From JAJEAD01 sp965221555 (GTDB lineage: Bacteria; Pseudomonadota; Gammaproteobacteria; HK1): 64,000 nt of DNA. The stretch is from positions 2,480,001-2,544,000 of the forward strand of contig OZ244895.1 of NCBI GenBank assembly GCA_965221555.1. Direction: 5' to 3'. The position numbers and the translations under genes are program-made. The number at the start of each line of letters is the position of its first letter. Position 1 is the first letter of the stretch. Below the pieces are notes generated by a model. That model was not told the origin of the DNA. It worked only from the letters and a program-made list of their open reading frames with translations, and did not search any database. Shown piece after piece: positions 37,075-46,003 of the stretch.

Positions 37075-37462
37075 CGGGGTCGTCGTGCTCCTTGAACCGT
37101 GAGACTGATGCGGGTGGGGGGAGCGAAGCGTGCCTCCCCCTGAACGAGGAGATGGGGGCGGGTGCGCCGAGTTCAAGTCCGGCTCATGCCCGAGGGTCTG
37201 CTCGCCTTGGGTCCTGGGCCCCGCGGCGTGGCGCGGAACTCCTGGTGAACGGGTCATTCCCGCCATCGCGAACCCCCACCGGCATCCGACGAGACACCAG
37301 CATGCCACCGGCTGCGGCGAGTCTCACTGCGTAATGACCGCAATCTCCGTGCGCAAAGGCGCTCTTCGAATTGGTCTCGCAGCGTCCCGTGGGCACGAAA
37401 GCGCCCCGGGAAGGCGCGTTACTCAAGCGTCCGGGAACCAGGGTCCGTTCCGAGTGACGGAC
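37075..37462. other. Intergenic region upstream of rpoH
   Basis: 388 bp between rpoH and phosphoribosyltransferase A. It must hold the rpoH promoters, but no confident -35/-10 pair was found. No gene or element copy is seen. Confidence 0.5.
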
Positions 37463-38032
37463 TCAAGTCGAGACTTCGTCGCGCCTCGCCTCCCGGAGGA
37501 TGGCGCTCAACGCCGGCCGGTGGCGCGCGATCTCCTCGTCGCTCAGGCCCTCGACCGAATGGGGGAACTTGATCCACTCTTCCGTGTCGTGCAGGTAGTA
37601 GTCTGGGACCATCGTCGTGAGATTCTTCTTCGGCTTGTAGTACGACACCGCGACTCGAACTTCGACCGGAGAGTTGCGCCGGGTCTTCTCCCGGAGGATC
37701 TCGATTACGCGCTCGATCGTGCGGCCGGTGTCGAATACGTCGTCCACGATGAGCAGGCGGTCGTCATGCCTGATGTTCCTGACCAGATAGCCGAGGCCGT
37801 GCACGCGCACCTCGGAGTCGCGCCCGTCGATCCCGTGGTAGGAAGACGTGCGAATCGCGATATGGTCGGAGCGTACGCCGAAGTAGTCGAGCAGCTCCTG
37901 CACCGCGATCCCAATGGGGGTGCCGCCTCGCCAGATGGCGACGATGAAGCTCGGGCGAAAACCGCTCTCCAGCACCCTCGCCCCGAGCTCGAACGCGTCC
38001 TCGAGCAGTGCCTGCGCCCCGACGTAGAGCAT
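37463..38032 (-). CDS. Phosphoribosyltransferase A (type I PRTase, hypoxanthine/xanthine-like)
   Basis: 189 aa from ATG 38032 with GGAG upstream. Type I PRTase fold: SGFRPSFIVAIWRGGTPIGIAVQELL holds the PPi loop; the PRPP loop LLIVDDVFDTGRTI is canonical, with Asp97, Asp98 and the catalytic-base position Asp101. The hood segment KKNLTTMVPDYYLHDTEEWIKFPH has the Trp-containing pattern of purine PRTases. The base used is unproven. It is divergently transcribed from a paralog that starts 76 bp away. Confidence 0.85.
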   Translation of the reverse strand: MLYVGAQALLEDAFELGARVLESGFRPSFIVAIWRGGTPIGIAVQELLDYFGVRSDHIAIRTSSYHGIDGRDSEVRVHGLGYLVRNIRHDDRLLIVDDVFDTGRTIERVIEILREKTRRNSPVEVRVAVSYYKPKKNLTTMVPDYYLHDTEEWIKFPHSVEGLSDEEIARHRPALSAILREARRDEVST

Positions 38033-38047
38033 TTCGGTCTCCGGCGA

Positions 38048-38076
38048 TTTACCCCGTTGCCGTGCTTCAGTATGTT
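38048..38076 (+). promoter_or_regulatory. Possible promoter for phosphoribosyltransferase B
   Basis: TTTACC (38048-38053), 17-bp spacer, TATGTT (38071-38076), with a start near 38083 and ATG at 38109. The 76-bp divergent region must serve both genes, so the promoters probably overlap. Confidence 0.35.
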
Positions 38077-38108
38077 GGTCCCTTCGGATCGAAGACAAGG
38101 GCAAAGCG

Positions 38109-38711
38109 ATGGAAAAGCTCTTCATCGCCGAAGAGGATCTCCTCCTCGACGCTTATCGCCTCGGGGTCAGGATATTCAACAGCGGGTTCAGACCGACCTT
38201 CATCGTCGGCCTGTGGCGCGGAGGCAGCACGGTGGGGATCGCGGTCCAGGAGTGCCTCCAGCATCTCGGCGTCGATACCGACCACATCTCGATCCGCACC
38301 TCCTATCGGGGCATGCAGCGCTATCAGCGCATGATCGACGAGGCGGCATCCGAGATCAGGGTCCACGGCACCCAGTACCTGATCGAAAGCATGAACGCGG
38401 AGGATCGCCTGCTCATCGTCGACGACGTCTACAACACGGGTCTCAACGTCAAGGCGGTGCTCGAACGACTGGAAACACGCATGCGGCGCAACATGCCGCA
38501 CGATACGCGCATCGCAGTCCCCTGGTACAAGCCGGCTCGAAACCTCACCGGTCGCATCCCGGACTACCATCTCCATGAGACCGACAAGTGGCTGGTGCTG
38601 CCCTACGAGATGAACGGGCTCGACCTGGCGGAGATTCGCGCCCACAAGCCCTTTCTCGCCCCTCTCGTGGAGCGGCTGCGCGTGGCGCTCGATCCGCCCC
38701 CCGTGGTTTAG
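38109..38711 (+). CDS. Phosphoribosyltransferase B, paralog with altered PRPP loop
   Basis: 200 aa, clearly homologous to the divergent gene next to it over its length (SGFRPTFIVGLWRGGSTVGIAVQE; PWYKPARNLTGRIPDYHLHETDKWLVLP). The PRPP loop reads LLIVDDVYNTGLNV: the acid pair Asp105-Asp106 is kept, but the catalytic-base Asp is Asn109 and the closing Thr is Asn113. A loop of about 8 extra residues follows the ISIRTSY segment. It may be inactive, regulatory, or differently specific. Its stop codon TAG is part of the TTAG target duplication of the element directly downstream. Confidence 0.82.
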   Translation: MEKLFIAEEDLLLDAYRLGVRIFNSGFRPTFIVGLWRGGSTVGIAVQECLQHLGVDTDHISIRTSYRGMQRYQRMIDEAASEIRVHGTQYLIESMNAEDRLLIVDDVYNTGLNVKAVLERLETRMRRNMPHDTRIAVPWYKPARNLTGRIPDYHLHETDKWLVLPYEMNGLDLAEIRAHKPFLAPLVERLRVALDPPPVV

Positions 38712-38891
38712 CCCGCAAGTTTCACCGACTTTCGGCCGCTTCGGGCGCCAAGATGCCGTGATAGTGGGGTGCACGGACCGAAAGACGCTGAAGGCGTAGC
38801 CGACACGAAGTCGTTGCGGCGCGACGGAGTACGCCTCGCTAACACGAGCATATTGGCGTCCGCGAGTTGAGAAATCGGTGAAATTTGCGGG
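38712..38891 (+). mobile_element. YTAR palindromic element, copy H (180 bp, at a stop codon)
   Basis: Left end CCCGCAAGTTTCACCG, right end CGGTGAAATTTGCGGG. Flanked by TTAG at 38708-38711 and 38892-38895. The left TTAG contains the TAG stop of phosphoribosyltransferase B, so the insertion left the gene intact. Confidence 0.9.
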
Positions 38892-38976
38892 TTAGTCCGG
38901 GCGCCTCGGCCGGGCGCCGCGACACCCTCGCGAGCCGTGCGCTATGCTCGCCGCATCAGTCCGGGAAGCTCCACTG

Positions 38977-40197
38977 GTGCGTGTGCTCGTCCTCAACTGC
39001 GGCTCGTCCTCGCTCAAGTTCCAGCTCATGGACTCCAGCGCGGGCACCCGAATCGCACGGGGAAGCATCGAGCGCATCGGCGGACAGGCCCTGTGCACCT
39101 ACGAGCCCCACCACCGGGAGGCCCGCATGCACGCGGAGCCGATCCGAGACCACGGGCACGCGCTGGACCGGATGATGCGCTCACTGGTGGAGACGGGCGA
39201 CGGCGACGGGGTTATCGATTCGCCGGACGCGGTCGGCGCGGTCGGCCACCGTGTCGTGCACGGCGGTGAAGGCTTTCGGAGCCACGCCCGGATCGACGAG
39301 CGCGTCATTCGTCAGATCGAGGACTGTATCGAGCTTGCGCCGCTGCACAATCCCGCGAACCTGAGCGGCATCCGGGCCTCACGCGCCCTCTTCGGCGAAT
39401 CCGTGCCCATGGTTGCGGTCTTCGATACCGCGTTCCATTCGACCATGCCCGAGGTGTCCTACCACTACGCGATTCCGTATCAGCTCTACCGGCGCCATCG
39501 CATCCGGCGCTACGGATTTCACGGCACCTCGCACGCCTGGCTGGTTCAACGCTACGCGGAGCTGGCCCGCAAGCCCAGCGACGCCGTCGATCTCGTCACC
39601 CTGCACCTCGGCAACGGCTGCTCCGCCTGCGCGATCCATCGCGGCCGCTCCTTCGCCACGTCGATGGGCTTCACTCCGCTGGAAGGACTGGTGATGGGCA
39701 CCCGATCCGGCGATGTCGACCCCTCCCTCGTCGAGCACATCGCCCTCAAGGAGGGCCTGAGCCTGCGCGAGACCAATACCCTGCTCAACAAGCAGTCAGG
39801 GCTGTTCGGCATCTCCGGGTTGACCAACGACATGCGAGAGCTGCTCGACGAGGAGCGCGAACACGGAGACCGGCGCGCGACGCTCGCCATCGATCTCTTC
39901 GTCCGGGGCGTCAAACACTACATCGGCGCCTATCTCGCCGTGCTCGGCGGAGCCGAGGCGGTCGTTTTCAGCGGCGGGATCGGCGAGAACTCGCCCGAGA
40001 TCCGGCGGCGTATCTGTCAGGGACTCGAATGGCTCGGCATCGAGCTCGACGTGGACAAGAACGACCACCTCGCTCCCGGGGAGGAAGGAGAGGTGGGAGT
40101 GCCCGGATCCCGGGTGGGGCTCATGGTGATTCCCACCGACGAGGAGCGCATGATCGCGCGTGAGACGCTTGCGGTGCTCGGCCGCGACGACGCGTGA
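38977..40197 (+). CDS. ackA: Acetate kinase
   Basis: Interconverts acetyl phosphate and acetate with ATP. About 406 aa from GTG 38977 (RVLVLNCGSSSLKFQL, family start); an ATG at 38944 would add 11 residues. ASKHA-fold motifs: NCGSSSLKF, GHRVVHGGEGF, VAVFDTAFHSTMP, RRYGFHGTSHAW, HLGNGCSACAI, GLVMGTRSGDVDP, FSGGIGENSPEIR. No pta gene adjoins it. The upstream region is an element copy, so its promoter must lie in or very near the element's right end. Confidence 0.95.
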   Translation: MRVLVLNCGSSSLKFQLMDSSAGTRIARGSIERIGGQALCTYEPHHREARMHAEPIRDHGHALDRMMRSLVETGDGDGVIDSPDAVGAVGHRVVHGGEGFRSHARIDERVIRQIEDCIELAPLHNPANLSGIRASRALFGESVPMVAVFDTAFHSTMPEVSYHYAIPYQLYRRHRIRRYGFHGTSHAWLVQRYAELARKPSDAVDLVTLHLGNGCSACAIHRGRSFATSMGFTPLEGLVMGTRSGDVDPSLVEHIALKEGLSLRETNTLLNKQSGLFGISGLTNDMRELLDEEREHGDRRATLAIDLFVRGVKHYIGAYLAVLGGAEAVVFSGGIGENSPEIRRRICQGLEWLGIELDVDKNDHLAPGEEGEVGVPGSRVGLMVIPTDEERMIARETLAVLGRDDA

Positions 40198-40245
40198 GGA
40201 GGATGGCGGGGCCTTGCCCGGGCCGACGTGAAAGGACCCCGGGGC

Positions 40246-40543
40246 CAGACCCGCACCCCCCGATTTCTCGACTGGCCGACGCCGATACGCTCGCGGTTGC
40301 GGGCCGTGGCGCATCGCGGTGCTTTCGACGCAGTGTCGGCTACCCGTATCGCTGCGCTTTCATTGGGCGAGGCCTTCCGGCCGGGCAAGTCATCCCTGTC
40401 TTGCCCGCCCGCCGGGAAGCCCGCGCCATCGGCGCCTGGTCTGGTTCCGGCTCTCCGTTGCGCGTCTTCAAACCCGGGTGTTTCACCAAACTTCGGCCGT
40501 TTCGGGCATCATGACGGCCGAAACTCGGTGAGGATTGCAGGTC
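40246..40543 (-). mobile_element. YTAR palindromic element, copy I (composite, long form, inverted)
   Basis: Reverse orientation relative to copies G-H. The left part matches the long form, including the internal module (GGCAAGTCATCC ... CTTGCCCGCC, then GGTTCCGGCTCTCCG). From about 40473 a second, very short copy begins (CCCGGGTGTTTCACC ... CTCGGTGAGGATTGCAGG). It looks like an element interrupted by, or recombined with, another. Flanks are decayed. Confidence 0.65.
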
Positions 40544-40785
40544 CCTGACGGTGCGGATGACTTTGCCCGACCCGCCTTGTATCTTCGGGCGCTGTCGTCA
40601 CGCCTTGCCACGGGGGAACGCCCGAGCGGGTACGGCCACCGCCCCTTGACAGGAGAATCCCCATGCAGATGCTCAGGCATGGCGTAGCGACCAGGTACGC
40701 GTTCGACACCGACGACGCCGGCGGATGCGCGCGCACCGCGGTGAATCGGTGAAGGTTGGCGGCGAGATCCTTCCAGGAGCAGCCC
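40544..40785. other. Intergenic region with possible element scar
   Basis: No gene is recognised. At 40740-40755 GGTGAATCGGTGAAGG resembles the right end of the element, but no partner end is found. A good ribosome binding site (CCAGGAG) for the next gene closes the region. Confidence 0.4.
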
Positions 40786-41733
40786 ATGCGTTCCATCGCG
40801 GTCCTTCACGATAGCCCCGAAGACTGCCGGGACCTGCTCGAGGACCGCTTTCCCGCGCTCGCCTTTCACTACGCGACTTGCAGCGAGCAGATCGTGCCGG
40901 TGCTTGAGGCGCACGATCCGGAGGCGGTGCTGTCCATCAAGCATCCGCAGTTTCCCGGCCCCACCCACCGTCCGAGCGTCCTCCACCCCTCGGTGCGGTG
41001 GGTCCACGTCGGGGGCTCGGGCTACGATCACCTGACCCCGTGGGATCCGGATCGGGTAACCGTCACCAACAGTGCGGGGATCCTGAGTCCCTATCTCGCG
41101 GAAACCGTGATCGGCGCCATCCTCGCGATCAACGGGGGCTTTCTGCACTACGTGGAGCGGCGCAGAGAGAGACGCTGGGCGCCCCGCCCCTTCGTTCCGC
41201 TGTCGGAACAGACGCTTCTCGTGGTGGGTCTTGGAGCAATCGGTGGATGCGTGGCCACTCTGGCCAAAGCGCTCGGAATGCGGGTGCTCGCGGTGCGCCG
41301 GAGCGACACCCCCCATCGCGCGGTGGACGAGCTCTTCGCCCCGCACGACCTGCACGCCGTACTCGGGCGGGCCGACTACGTTTCCCTGCACGTGCGCGCC
41401 AACGACGAGACCCGGCACCTCATCGACGCCCCGGCGCTGGCCGCGATGAAGGCGGGCGCGGTGCTGTTGAACACTTCACGGGGCTTCGTGGTCGACGAGG
41501 CGGCGCTCATCCGCGCGCTCGAGAACGGCCACCTTGCCGGCGCGTACCTGGATGTCTTCGAGACCGAGCCCCTCCCGTCGGCGAGTCCCCTGTGGAGTTT
41601 CGACAACGTCCTGCTCACCCCGCACGCTTCCGACAACATACAAGCCTGGCCTCGCAAGTTCATCCGCCTCTTCGCCGACAACCTGGAGCGCTGGCTTGCG
41701 GGGGAGGCGCTGGTCAACGTGGTCCGTCCCTGA
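40786..41733 (+). CDS. D-isomer-specific 2-hydroxyacid dehydrogenase
   Basis: 315 aa from ATG 40786, with AGGAG upstream. NAD(P)-dependent reduction of 2-oxoacids. Rossmann motif VVGLGAIGGCVATLAKALGM; catalytic Arg in SLHVRANDETR/LLNTSRGFVVDEAAL, Glu in DVFETEPLPSASPLW, His in LLTPHASDN. Resembles the GhrA/glyoxylate reductase-like group, but the substrate is open. It is followed by a small membrane gene and an SDR gene on the same strand. Confidence 0.9.
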   Translation: MRSIAVLHDSPEDCRDLLEDRFPALAFHYATCSEQIVPVLEAHDPEAVLSIKHPQFPGPTHRPSVLHPSVRWVHVGGSGYDHLTPWDPDRVTVTNSAGILSPYLAETVIGAILAINGGFLHYVERRRERRWAPRPFVPLSEQTLLVVGLGAIGGCVATLAKALGMRVLAVRRSDTPHRAVDELFAPHDLHAVLGRADYVSLHVRANDETRHLIDAPALAAMKAGAVLLNTSRGFVVDEAALIRALENGHLAGAYLDVFETEPLPSASPLWSFDNVLLTPHASDNIQAWPRKFIRLFADNLERWLAGEALVNVVRP

Positions 41734-41801
41734 AGCGGTCGGGGACGCGGTCCGCACGCTGACATCGCGGCACTTTGCGCTGTTGACCCTTCCGTCGCGC
41801 G

Positions 41802-42041
41802 ATGAACCAGACCGCGTTCTTCACCCTCTCCTTCGTGGTGCTCAGCGCCTTGCTCTTTCTGCCGGTCAGCCGACTGATCTGGGTGCTCCGCGTCCGCCGC
41901 CTCGAGCGCGGGCGAAAGCGCCTTCTCGAGGACGCGGAACGACAAGCCCAGCTCCGTCGTGCCCGCGTGATCGCGGTGCCCGTGGTGCTCGCTTTCTCCT
42001 TCCTCTTCAACCTCCAGACGCTTGGACCGCCGGTTGGGTAA
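41802..42041 (+). CDS. Small two-TM membrane protein, unknown function
   Basis: 79 aa, MNQTAFFTLSFVVLSALLFLPV. Two hydrophobic segments (about 5-28 and 56-72) flank a highly charged Arg/Glu helix (RVRRLERGRKRLLEDAERQ). I do not recognise a family function. No strong ribosome binding site. The predicted topology puts the basic helix in the cytoplasm. Confidence 0.6.
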   Translation: MNQTAFFTLSFVVLSALLFLPVSRLIWVLRVRRLERGRKRLLEDAERQAQLRRARVIAVPVVLAFSFLFNLQTLGPPVG

Positions 42042-42318
42042 CGAGGGCGTCCATCACCTGCTCGCCCGTGTGGCGGTCCCCGTCGGCGCGGCGGTCGGCG
42101 GCGATGCTCGATGGTTCCGAGATCGAGCGTTTGCGCCCCGCGCTGGGCGTGGACCAGCCCCTGGCCGCCCCTGAAATGGCGTCCCTCGGCAGTCGGCACA
42201 CGGTCGCAGCCGGCGGCGCCGTCCTCGGTGCGTTCACCCTTCTCGCGGAGTTCGCGGCCACCGTGCTCGATCCGGGGGAACGGTGTCCGTTCCCCTCCTG
42301 CCACTGAGGGTCGAGACG
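42042..42318. other. Intergenic region before the SDR gene
   Basis: 277 bp. A 67-codon frame (42104-42307, plus) is open but has no ribosome binding site and no recognisable motif, so it is not called. No repeat copy is seen. Confidence 0.4.
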
Positions 42319-43068
42319 ATGCGATTTGCCGGACGCAACGCCTTCGTGACCGGAGCCGGCGGAGGCATGGGCCTTGCGATAGCCCGCGGTCTGCTCGATG
42401 AAGGCTGCGCGGTCACCGGCTTCGATCTCAAGCCCTGTCCCGAGGTGTTCGACGGCCGCCCGGCGCAGGCGGCCTATGTGCGAGGCGATCTCACCGACGA
42501 CGCGCTCGTGAACCGCGCCGTCGAGGAGGCATTCACCCGCCACCAGCGCCTGGACTACCTGGTCAACGCGGCGGGCGTACTGCTCTTCGGAGAGGACCGG
42601 TCCGCGGCGGATGTGGATCTCGCGCTCTGGGACCGGGTGATGGACATCAACCTCAAGTCCGTCGTCCACACCTGCCGCCACGCCATTCCACACCTGCGGC
42701 GCAGTGGCGGAGGCGCGATGGTGCACATCGGCACCATTCAGTGCCTGCGCGGAGATGCCGCGCCCCAAGATGCCTACCAGGCATCCAAGGCGGGCGTGAG
42801 CGCGCTCTCGAAGTCCCTCGCGGTCCAGCTCGCCGGCCACCGGATTCGCTCCAACGTCATCCACCCGGGGCCGACGCTGAGCCCCATGCAGCAACGCTGG
42901 TACGATGATCCGCAGGCTGCCGCGGAGGTCGCCGAGGCGGTCCCCCTGGGCAGGCTGGGGACTCCGCAAGACATCGCCCACGCGGTGCTCTTCCTGCTCT
43001 CCGACGCCGCGTCGTACATCACCGGCACCGAGCTCATCGTGGACGGAGGGCTCATGGCCCTTCCTTGA
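42319..43068 (+). CDS. Short-chain dehydrogenase/reductase (classical SDR)
   Basis: 249 aa. Cofactor motif TGAGGGMG at 11-18, Asp36 at the end of beta-2 suggesting NAD(H) preference, NAAG at 83-86, and active site Tyr153-x3-Lys157 (YQASK). The catalytic Ser position appears as Thr139 (HIGTIQCLRG), a conservative change. The C-terminus SYITGTELIVDGGLMALP is typical. Substrate unknown; probably a secondary alcohol or sugar-type oxidoreductase. Genome context gives no clear pathway. Confidence 0.9.
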   Translation: MRFAGRNAFVTGAGGGMGLAIARGLLDEGCAVTGFDLKPCPEVFDGRPAQAAYVRGDLTDDALVNRAVEEAFTRHQRLDYLVNAAGVLLFGEDRSAADVDLALWDRVMDINLKSVVHTCRHAIPHLRRSGGGAMVHIGTIQCLRGDAAPQDAYQASKAGVSALSKSLAVQLAGHRIRSNVIHPGPTLSPMQQRWYDDPQAAAEVAEAVPLGRLGTPQDIAHAVLFLLSDAASYITGTELIVDGGLMALP

Positions 43069-43079
43069 TCAGTGCTTCT

Positions 43080-43137
43080 TCGGGCGCCGCCCCGGCCGCG
43101 GCTCGGGTGAGGCGCCCCGGCGCCGCTGCAGCCACGA
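43080..43137 (-). pseudogene. Duplicated scrap of the TRAP permease 3' end
   Basis: About 58 bp that match the last coding bases of the TRAP permease at 43372-43432 (shared blocks GGGCGCCGCCCC, CGGGTGAGGCG and CGCTGCAGCC), with several mismatches. It lies just beyond the element copies that follow the TRAP gene, suggesting duplication or an insertion-linked rearrangement. Confidence 0.55.
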
Positions 43138-43289
43138 TACAAGGGCGCCAAGATGCCGTGATAGTAGGGCGCACGGACCGACAGACGATGAATTCGTAGC
43201 CGATACGAAGTCGTTGCGGCTTGAGGAAGTACGGCCTGCTAACGCGAGCGTATTGGTGTTCGCAGTAGCAAATCGGTGAAACATCCAGG
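43138..43289 (+). mobile_element. YTAR palindromic element, copy J (left end missing)
   Basis: Starts inside the element (AAGGGCGCCAAGATGCCG) directly after the TRAP 3' scrap and runs to the right end CGGTGAAACATCCAGG, then CTAA at 43290-43293. The left terminal ~28 bp are absent. Confidence 0.8.
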
Positions 43290-43318
43290 CTAAGCGGCCC
43301 GACCGGGCACGAGCCGCA

Positions 43319-43369
43319 GGCGCGAGCGTATTGGCGTACGCGAGTTGAAGAGCCGGTGAATCTTGCGGG
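43319..43369 (+). repeat. Right-end fragment of the YTAR element, copy J2
   Basis: Only the right ~50 bp: CGCGAGCGTATTGGCGTACG, GAGCCGGTGAATCTTGCGGG, then TCAG at 43370-43373. The TCAG supplies the TGA stop of the TRAP permease on the minus strand. Confidence 0.7.
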
Positions 43370-46003
43370 TCAGGGCGCCGCCCCTGCCGAGCTTCGGGTG
43401 AGGCGTGCCCGGCGGCGCTGCAGCCCCAACACGAGGGCGAAGAGGAGAAGGGCCGGCAGGTAGAACACCTCCTTCACGACTCGCTCGTTGGGCAGCGAGA
43501 GTGCGGCGATCACCACCGGTTCGTCGGCGTAGAAGTCGAAAGTGGTCGCGAGGCGCTCGAAGCGCGAAGCGGGCAAAGGCTCCTCCAGCAGCGCCGCTCC
43601 GTCCTCGACGCTGACCAGCAGCCCGTTGCTTCCGAGGCGGTCCACTCCCTCGCCGGAGCCCCCGAGGGGAACCACGAGACTGGTCTCGCGGACGAGGTCC
43701 GGGTCGTTGAAGTCGGGGCCGGACACCGTGAGCCGGAGCTCCTCGTCCGCGGCGCGCTCGCCCGCGACCGCGATCACTTCGGCCCCCGGGCGTTCCACGA
43801 AGGGCGGCGCGACCCGGTCCAGCCAGAACCCGGGTCGCAAGAGGGTGAAAGCGATGAGCAGCAGGGCCAGGGTCTCCCAGATGCGGCTGCGGGTCACGAG
43901 ATAGCCTTGCGTCGCGGCGGCGAAGATCATCATCGCCGCCACCGCCACCACGAAGACCGCGAGCGCCTTCAGGGGCGTCACGTCGATGAGAAGCAGCTCG
44001 GTATTGAAGATGAAGAGGAAGGGCAGGATCGCGGTGCGGATGTCGTAGGCGAATCCCTGGACACCGGTGCGGATGGGGTCGCCACGCGAGATCGCGGCGG
44101 CGGCGAAGGCGGCGACGCCGACCGGAGGGGTGTCGTCGGCGAGAATGCCGAAGTAGAAAACGAACATGTGCACCGCCACGAGCGGCACGATGAGGCCGCT
44201 CTCCGCTCCGAGAGCGACGACCACGGGCGCCATCAGCGAGGACACCACGATGTAGTTCGCGGTGGTGGGCAGACCCATGCCGAGAATGAGGCTCATCACC
44301 GCGACCAGCAGCAGCATCACCATCAGGTAGCCGCCGGAGAGGAACTCGACGAACTCTCCCACCACCTGGTGCGCCCCGGTGAGCGAGATGGTGCCCACGA
44401 TCACTCCGGCCGCGCCCGTCGCCACGCTGATCCCGATCATGTTCCGGGTCCCCGAGATCATGCCGTCGAAACATTCGCGGGCGCCGCGGCGAAGCCCTTC
44501 GCCGAGGTCCCCGCGGCCCCGCATCAGCGCCTTCAGCGGATGCTGGGTGAGCGCCACCGCGAGCATCGCCATCGCGGCCCAGAATGCCGACAGCGCGGGC
44601 GAGAGCCGCTCCACGAGAATGCACCACATCAGGATCACGATGGGCAGCAGGAAGTGCAGGCCGGACAGAGCGGTGGGACCGGCGCGGGGCAGCGAGACGA
44701 TCGGCGCGTCCGGCGCATCCACCTCGAGGTCCGGAATCCGCGCGGCAAGGAAGAGCAGCAGGAGATACAGCGCCGCGCAGAGCGCGACGACGAAGAGAAA
44801 GGCATAGTCCGGGGCGGCGGTCTTGATCCAGCCGAGTCCCACGTAGACCACCGCGCCGATGACGGCCAACCCGATGAAGCCGGCCAGGAATCCCACGACC
44901 TTGGTCGCCAGACCGAGCGAGGAAGGCGGTTTCGTAAGGCCCTTGAGGTCGAGCTTCAGGGCTTCGAGGTGCACGATATAGACCAGTGCGATATAGGACG
45001 CGATGGCCGGCACCGCGGCGTGCTTGATGATCTCGGCATAGCTGACGCCGGTGTACTCGGATATGAGGAAGGCGGCCGCGCCCATCACCGGCGGGGTGAG
45101 CTGGCCGTTCGTCGACGAGGCCACCTCCACCGCTCCCGCCTTCTCCGGCGTGAATCCGGTACGTTTCATGAGGGGAATGGTGAAGGTCCCGGTGGTCACG
45201 GTGTTCGCCACCGAAGACCCGGAGTAGATCCCGCTCATCGCGGAGGCCGCCACCGCCGCCTTCGCGGGTCCGCCCCGGTAGTGTCCGAGGAGGGAGAAGG
45301 CGACTTTCATGAAGTAGTTGCCGGCGCCCGCCTTCTCGAGAATCCCCCCGAAGAGTACGAAGAGGAAGATGAGCGACGCGGACACGCCGATCGCCACCCC
45401 GAACACCCCCTCGGTCTGCATCCAGTAGTGCCACATCGCCTTGCCGATGGATGCGCCCTTCCATCGGATCGCGTCCGGGAGCCACTCCAGGTGGCCGAAG
45501 AAGACGTAGAACACGAAGACGCTCGCGACCACCACCAGGGGCAGGCCGAGGGTGCGGTACACCGCGATCCCCAGCACCACCATCCCGAGGCAGCCCGCCG
45601 TGATATCGGTCGGACCCGAGACCCCCGCCCGCAACGCGATGTCGTCCTTGAACACCAGCAGGTAGAGGCACGGCGCGGCGCCGAGCGCGGCGAGGGCCCA
45701 GTCGTACCAGGGGATGCGGTCTCGCGCGCTGCGCCGGAACAGGGGGTAGGCGAAGGCGGCTAGAATCAGGCCGAAGCTCAAGTGCAGGAAGCGGGCCTGA
45801 TCGGTGTTGACGGTGACGTTGACTCCCAGAACTTCGGTCAGGGTGAAGGGCAGGTTCGAAGCGATGTAGAGCTGGAAGAGCGCCCACGTGAAGGCGATCC
45901 CGATGATGAGGCGGCCCTGCCACCCGGCGGGGTCGCGGGCCCCGATGTCGATTCCCGCAACGAGATCGCCCACCTCCCCCGCGCTGATTCTCTCTTTCGC
46001 CAA
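43370..46003 (-). CDS. TRAP transporter fused permease (DctQM type) with C-terminal DUF3394-like domain
   Basis: About 877 aa from TTG 46003, preceded by AGGAAGGGGGAGG. Secondary transporter driven by ion gradient; partner of the TAXI binding protein upstream. The N-terminal ~190 residues hold the small-subunit (4-TM) part. The DctM-like core follows, with ASAMSGIYSGSSVANTVTTG, VEVASSTNGQLTPPVMGAAAF and GMGLPTTANYIVVSSLMAP. After the last core helix a soluble ~140-residue segment (about 725-850) ends with one more TM; this fits DUF3394, known in such fusions. Its stop codon lies in an element right end. Substrate unknown (TAXI systems often take carboxylates or glutamate). Confidence 0.92.
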   Translation of the reverse strand: MAKERISAGEVGDLVAGIDIGARDPAGWQGRLIIGIAFTWALFQLYIASNLPFTLTEVLGVNVTVNTDQARFLHLSFGLILAAFAYPLFRRSARDRIPWYDWALAALGAAPCLYLLVFKDDIALRAGVSGPTDITAGCLGMVVLGIAVYRTLGLPLVVVASVFVFYVFFGHLEWLPDAIRWKGASIGKAMWHYWMQTEGVFGVAIGVSASLIFLFVLFGGILEKAGAGNYFMKVAFSLLGHYRGGPAKAAVAASAMSGIYSGSSVANTVTTGTFTIPLMKRTGFTPEKAGAVEVASSTNGQLTPPVMGAAAFLISEYTGVSYAEIIKHAAVPAIASYIALVYIVHLEALKLDLKGLTKPPSSLGLATKVVGFLAGFIGLAVIGAVVYVGLGWIKTAAPDYAFLFVVALCAALYLLLLFLAARIPDLEVDAPDAPIVSLPRAGPTALSGLHFLLPIVILMWCILVERLSPALSAFWAAMAMLAVALTQHPLKALMRGRGDLGEGLRRGARECFDGMISGTRNMIGISVATGAAGVIVGTISLTGAHQVVGEFVEFLSGGYLMVMLLLVAVMSLILGMGLPTTANYIVVSSLMAPVVVALGAESGLIVPLVAVHMFVFYFGILADDTPPVGVAAFAAAAISRGDPIRTGVQGFAYDIRTAILPFLFIFNTELLLIDVTPLKALAVFVVAVAAMMIFAAATQGYLVTRSRIWETLALLLIAFTLLRPGFWLDRVAPPFVERPGAEVIAVAGERAADEELRLTVSGPDFNDPDLVRETSLVVPLGGSGEGVDRLGSNGLLVSVEDGAALLEEPLPASRFERLATTFDFYADEPVVIAALSLPNERVVKEVFYLPALLLFALVLGLQRRRARLTRSSAGAAP

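Noticed and set aside
42104..42307. 67-codon plus-strand frame before the SDR gene
   Set aside because: No ribosome binding site, and no conserved motif seen.
43907..45763. A 618-codon open frame on the plus strand opposite the TRAP permease
   Set aside because: The translation is His/Arg/Gly-rich without motifs and is antisense to a clear membrane protein with family signatures. It is a shadow of GC-biased codons.
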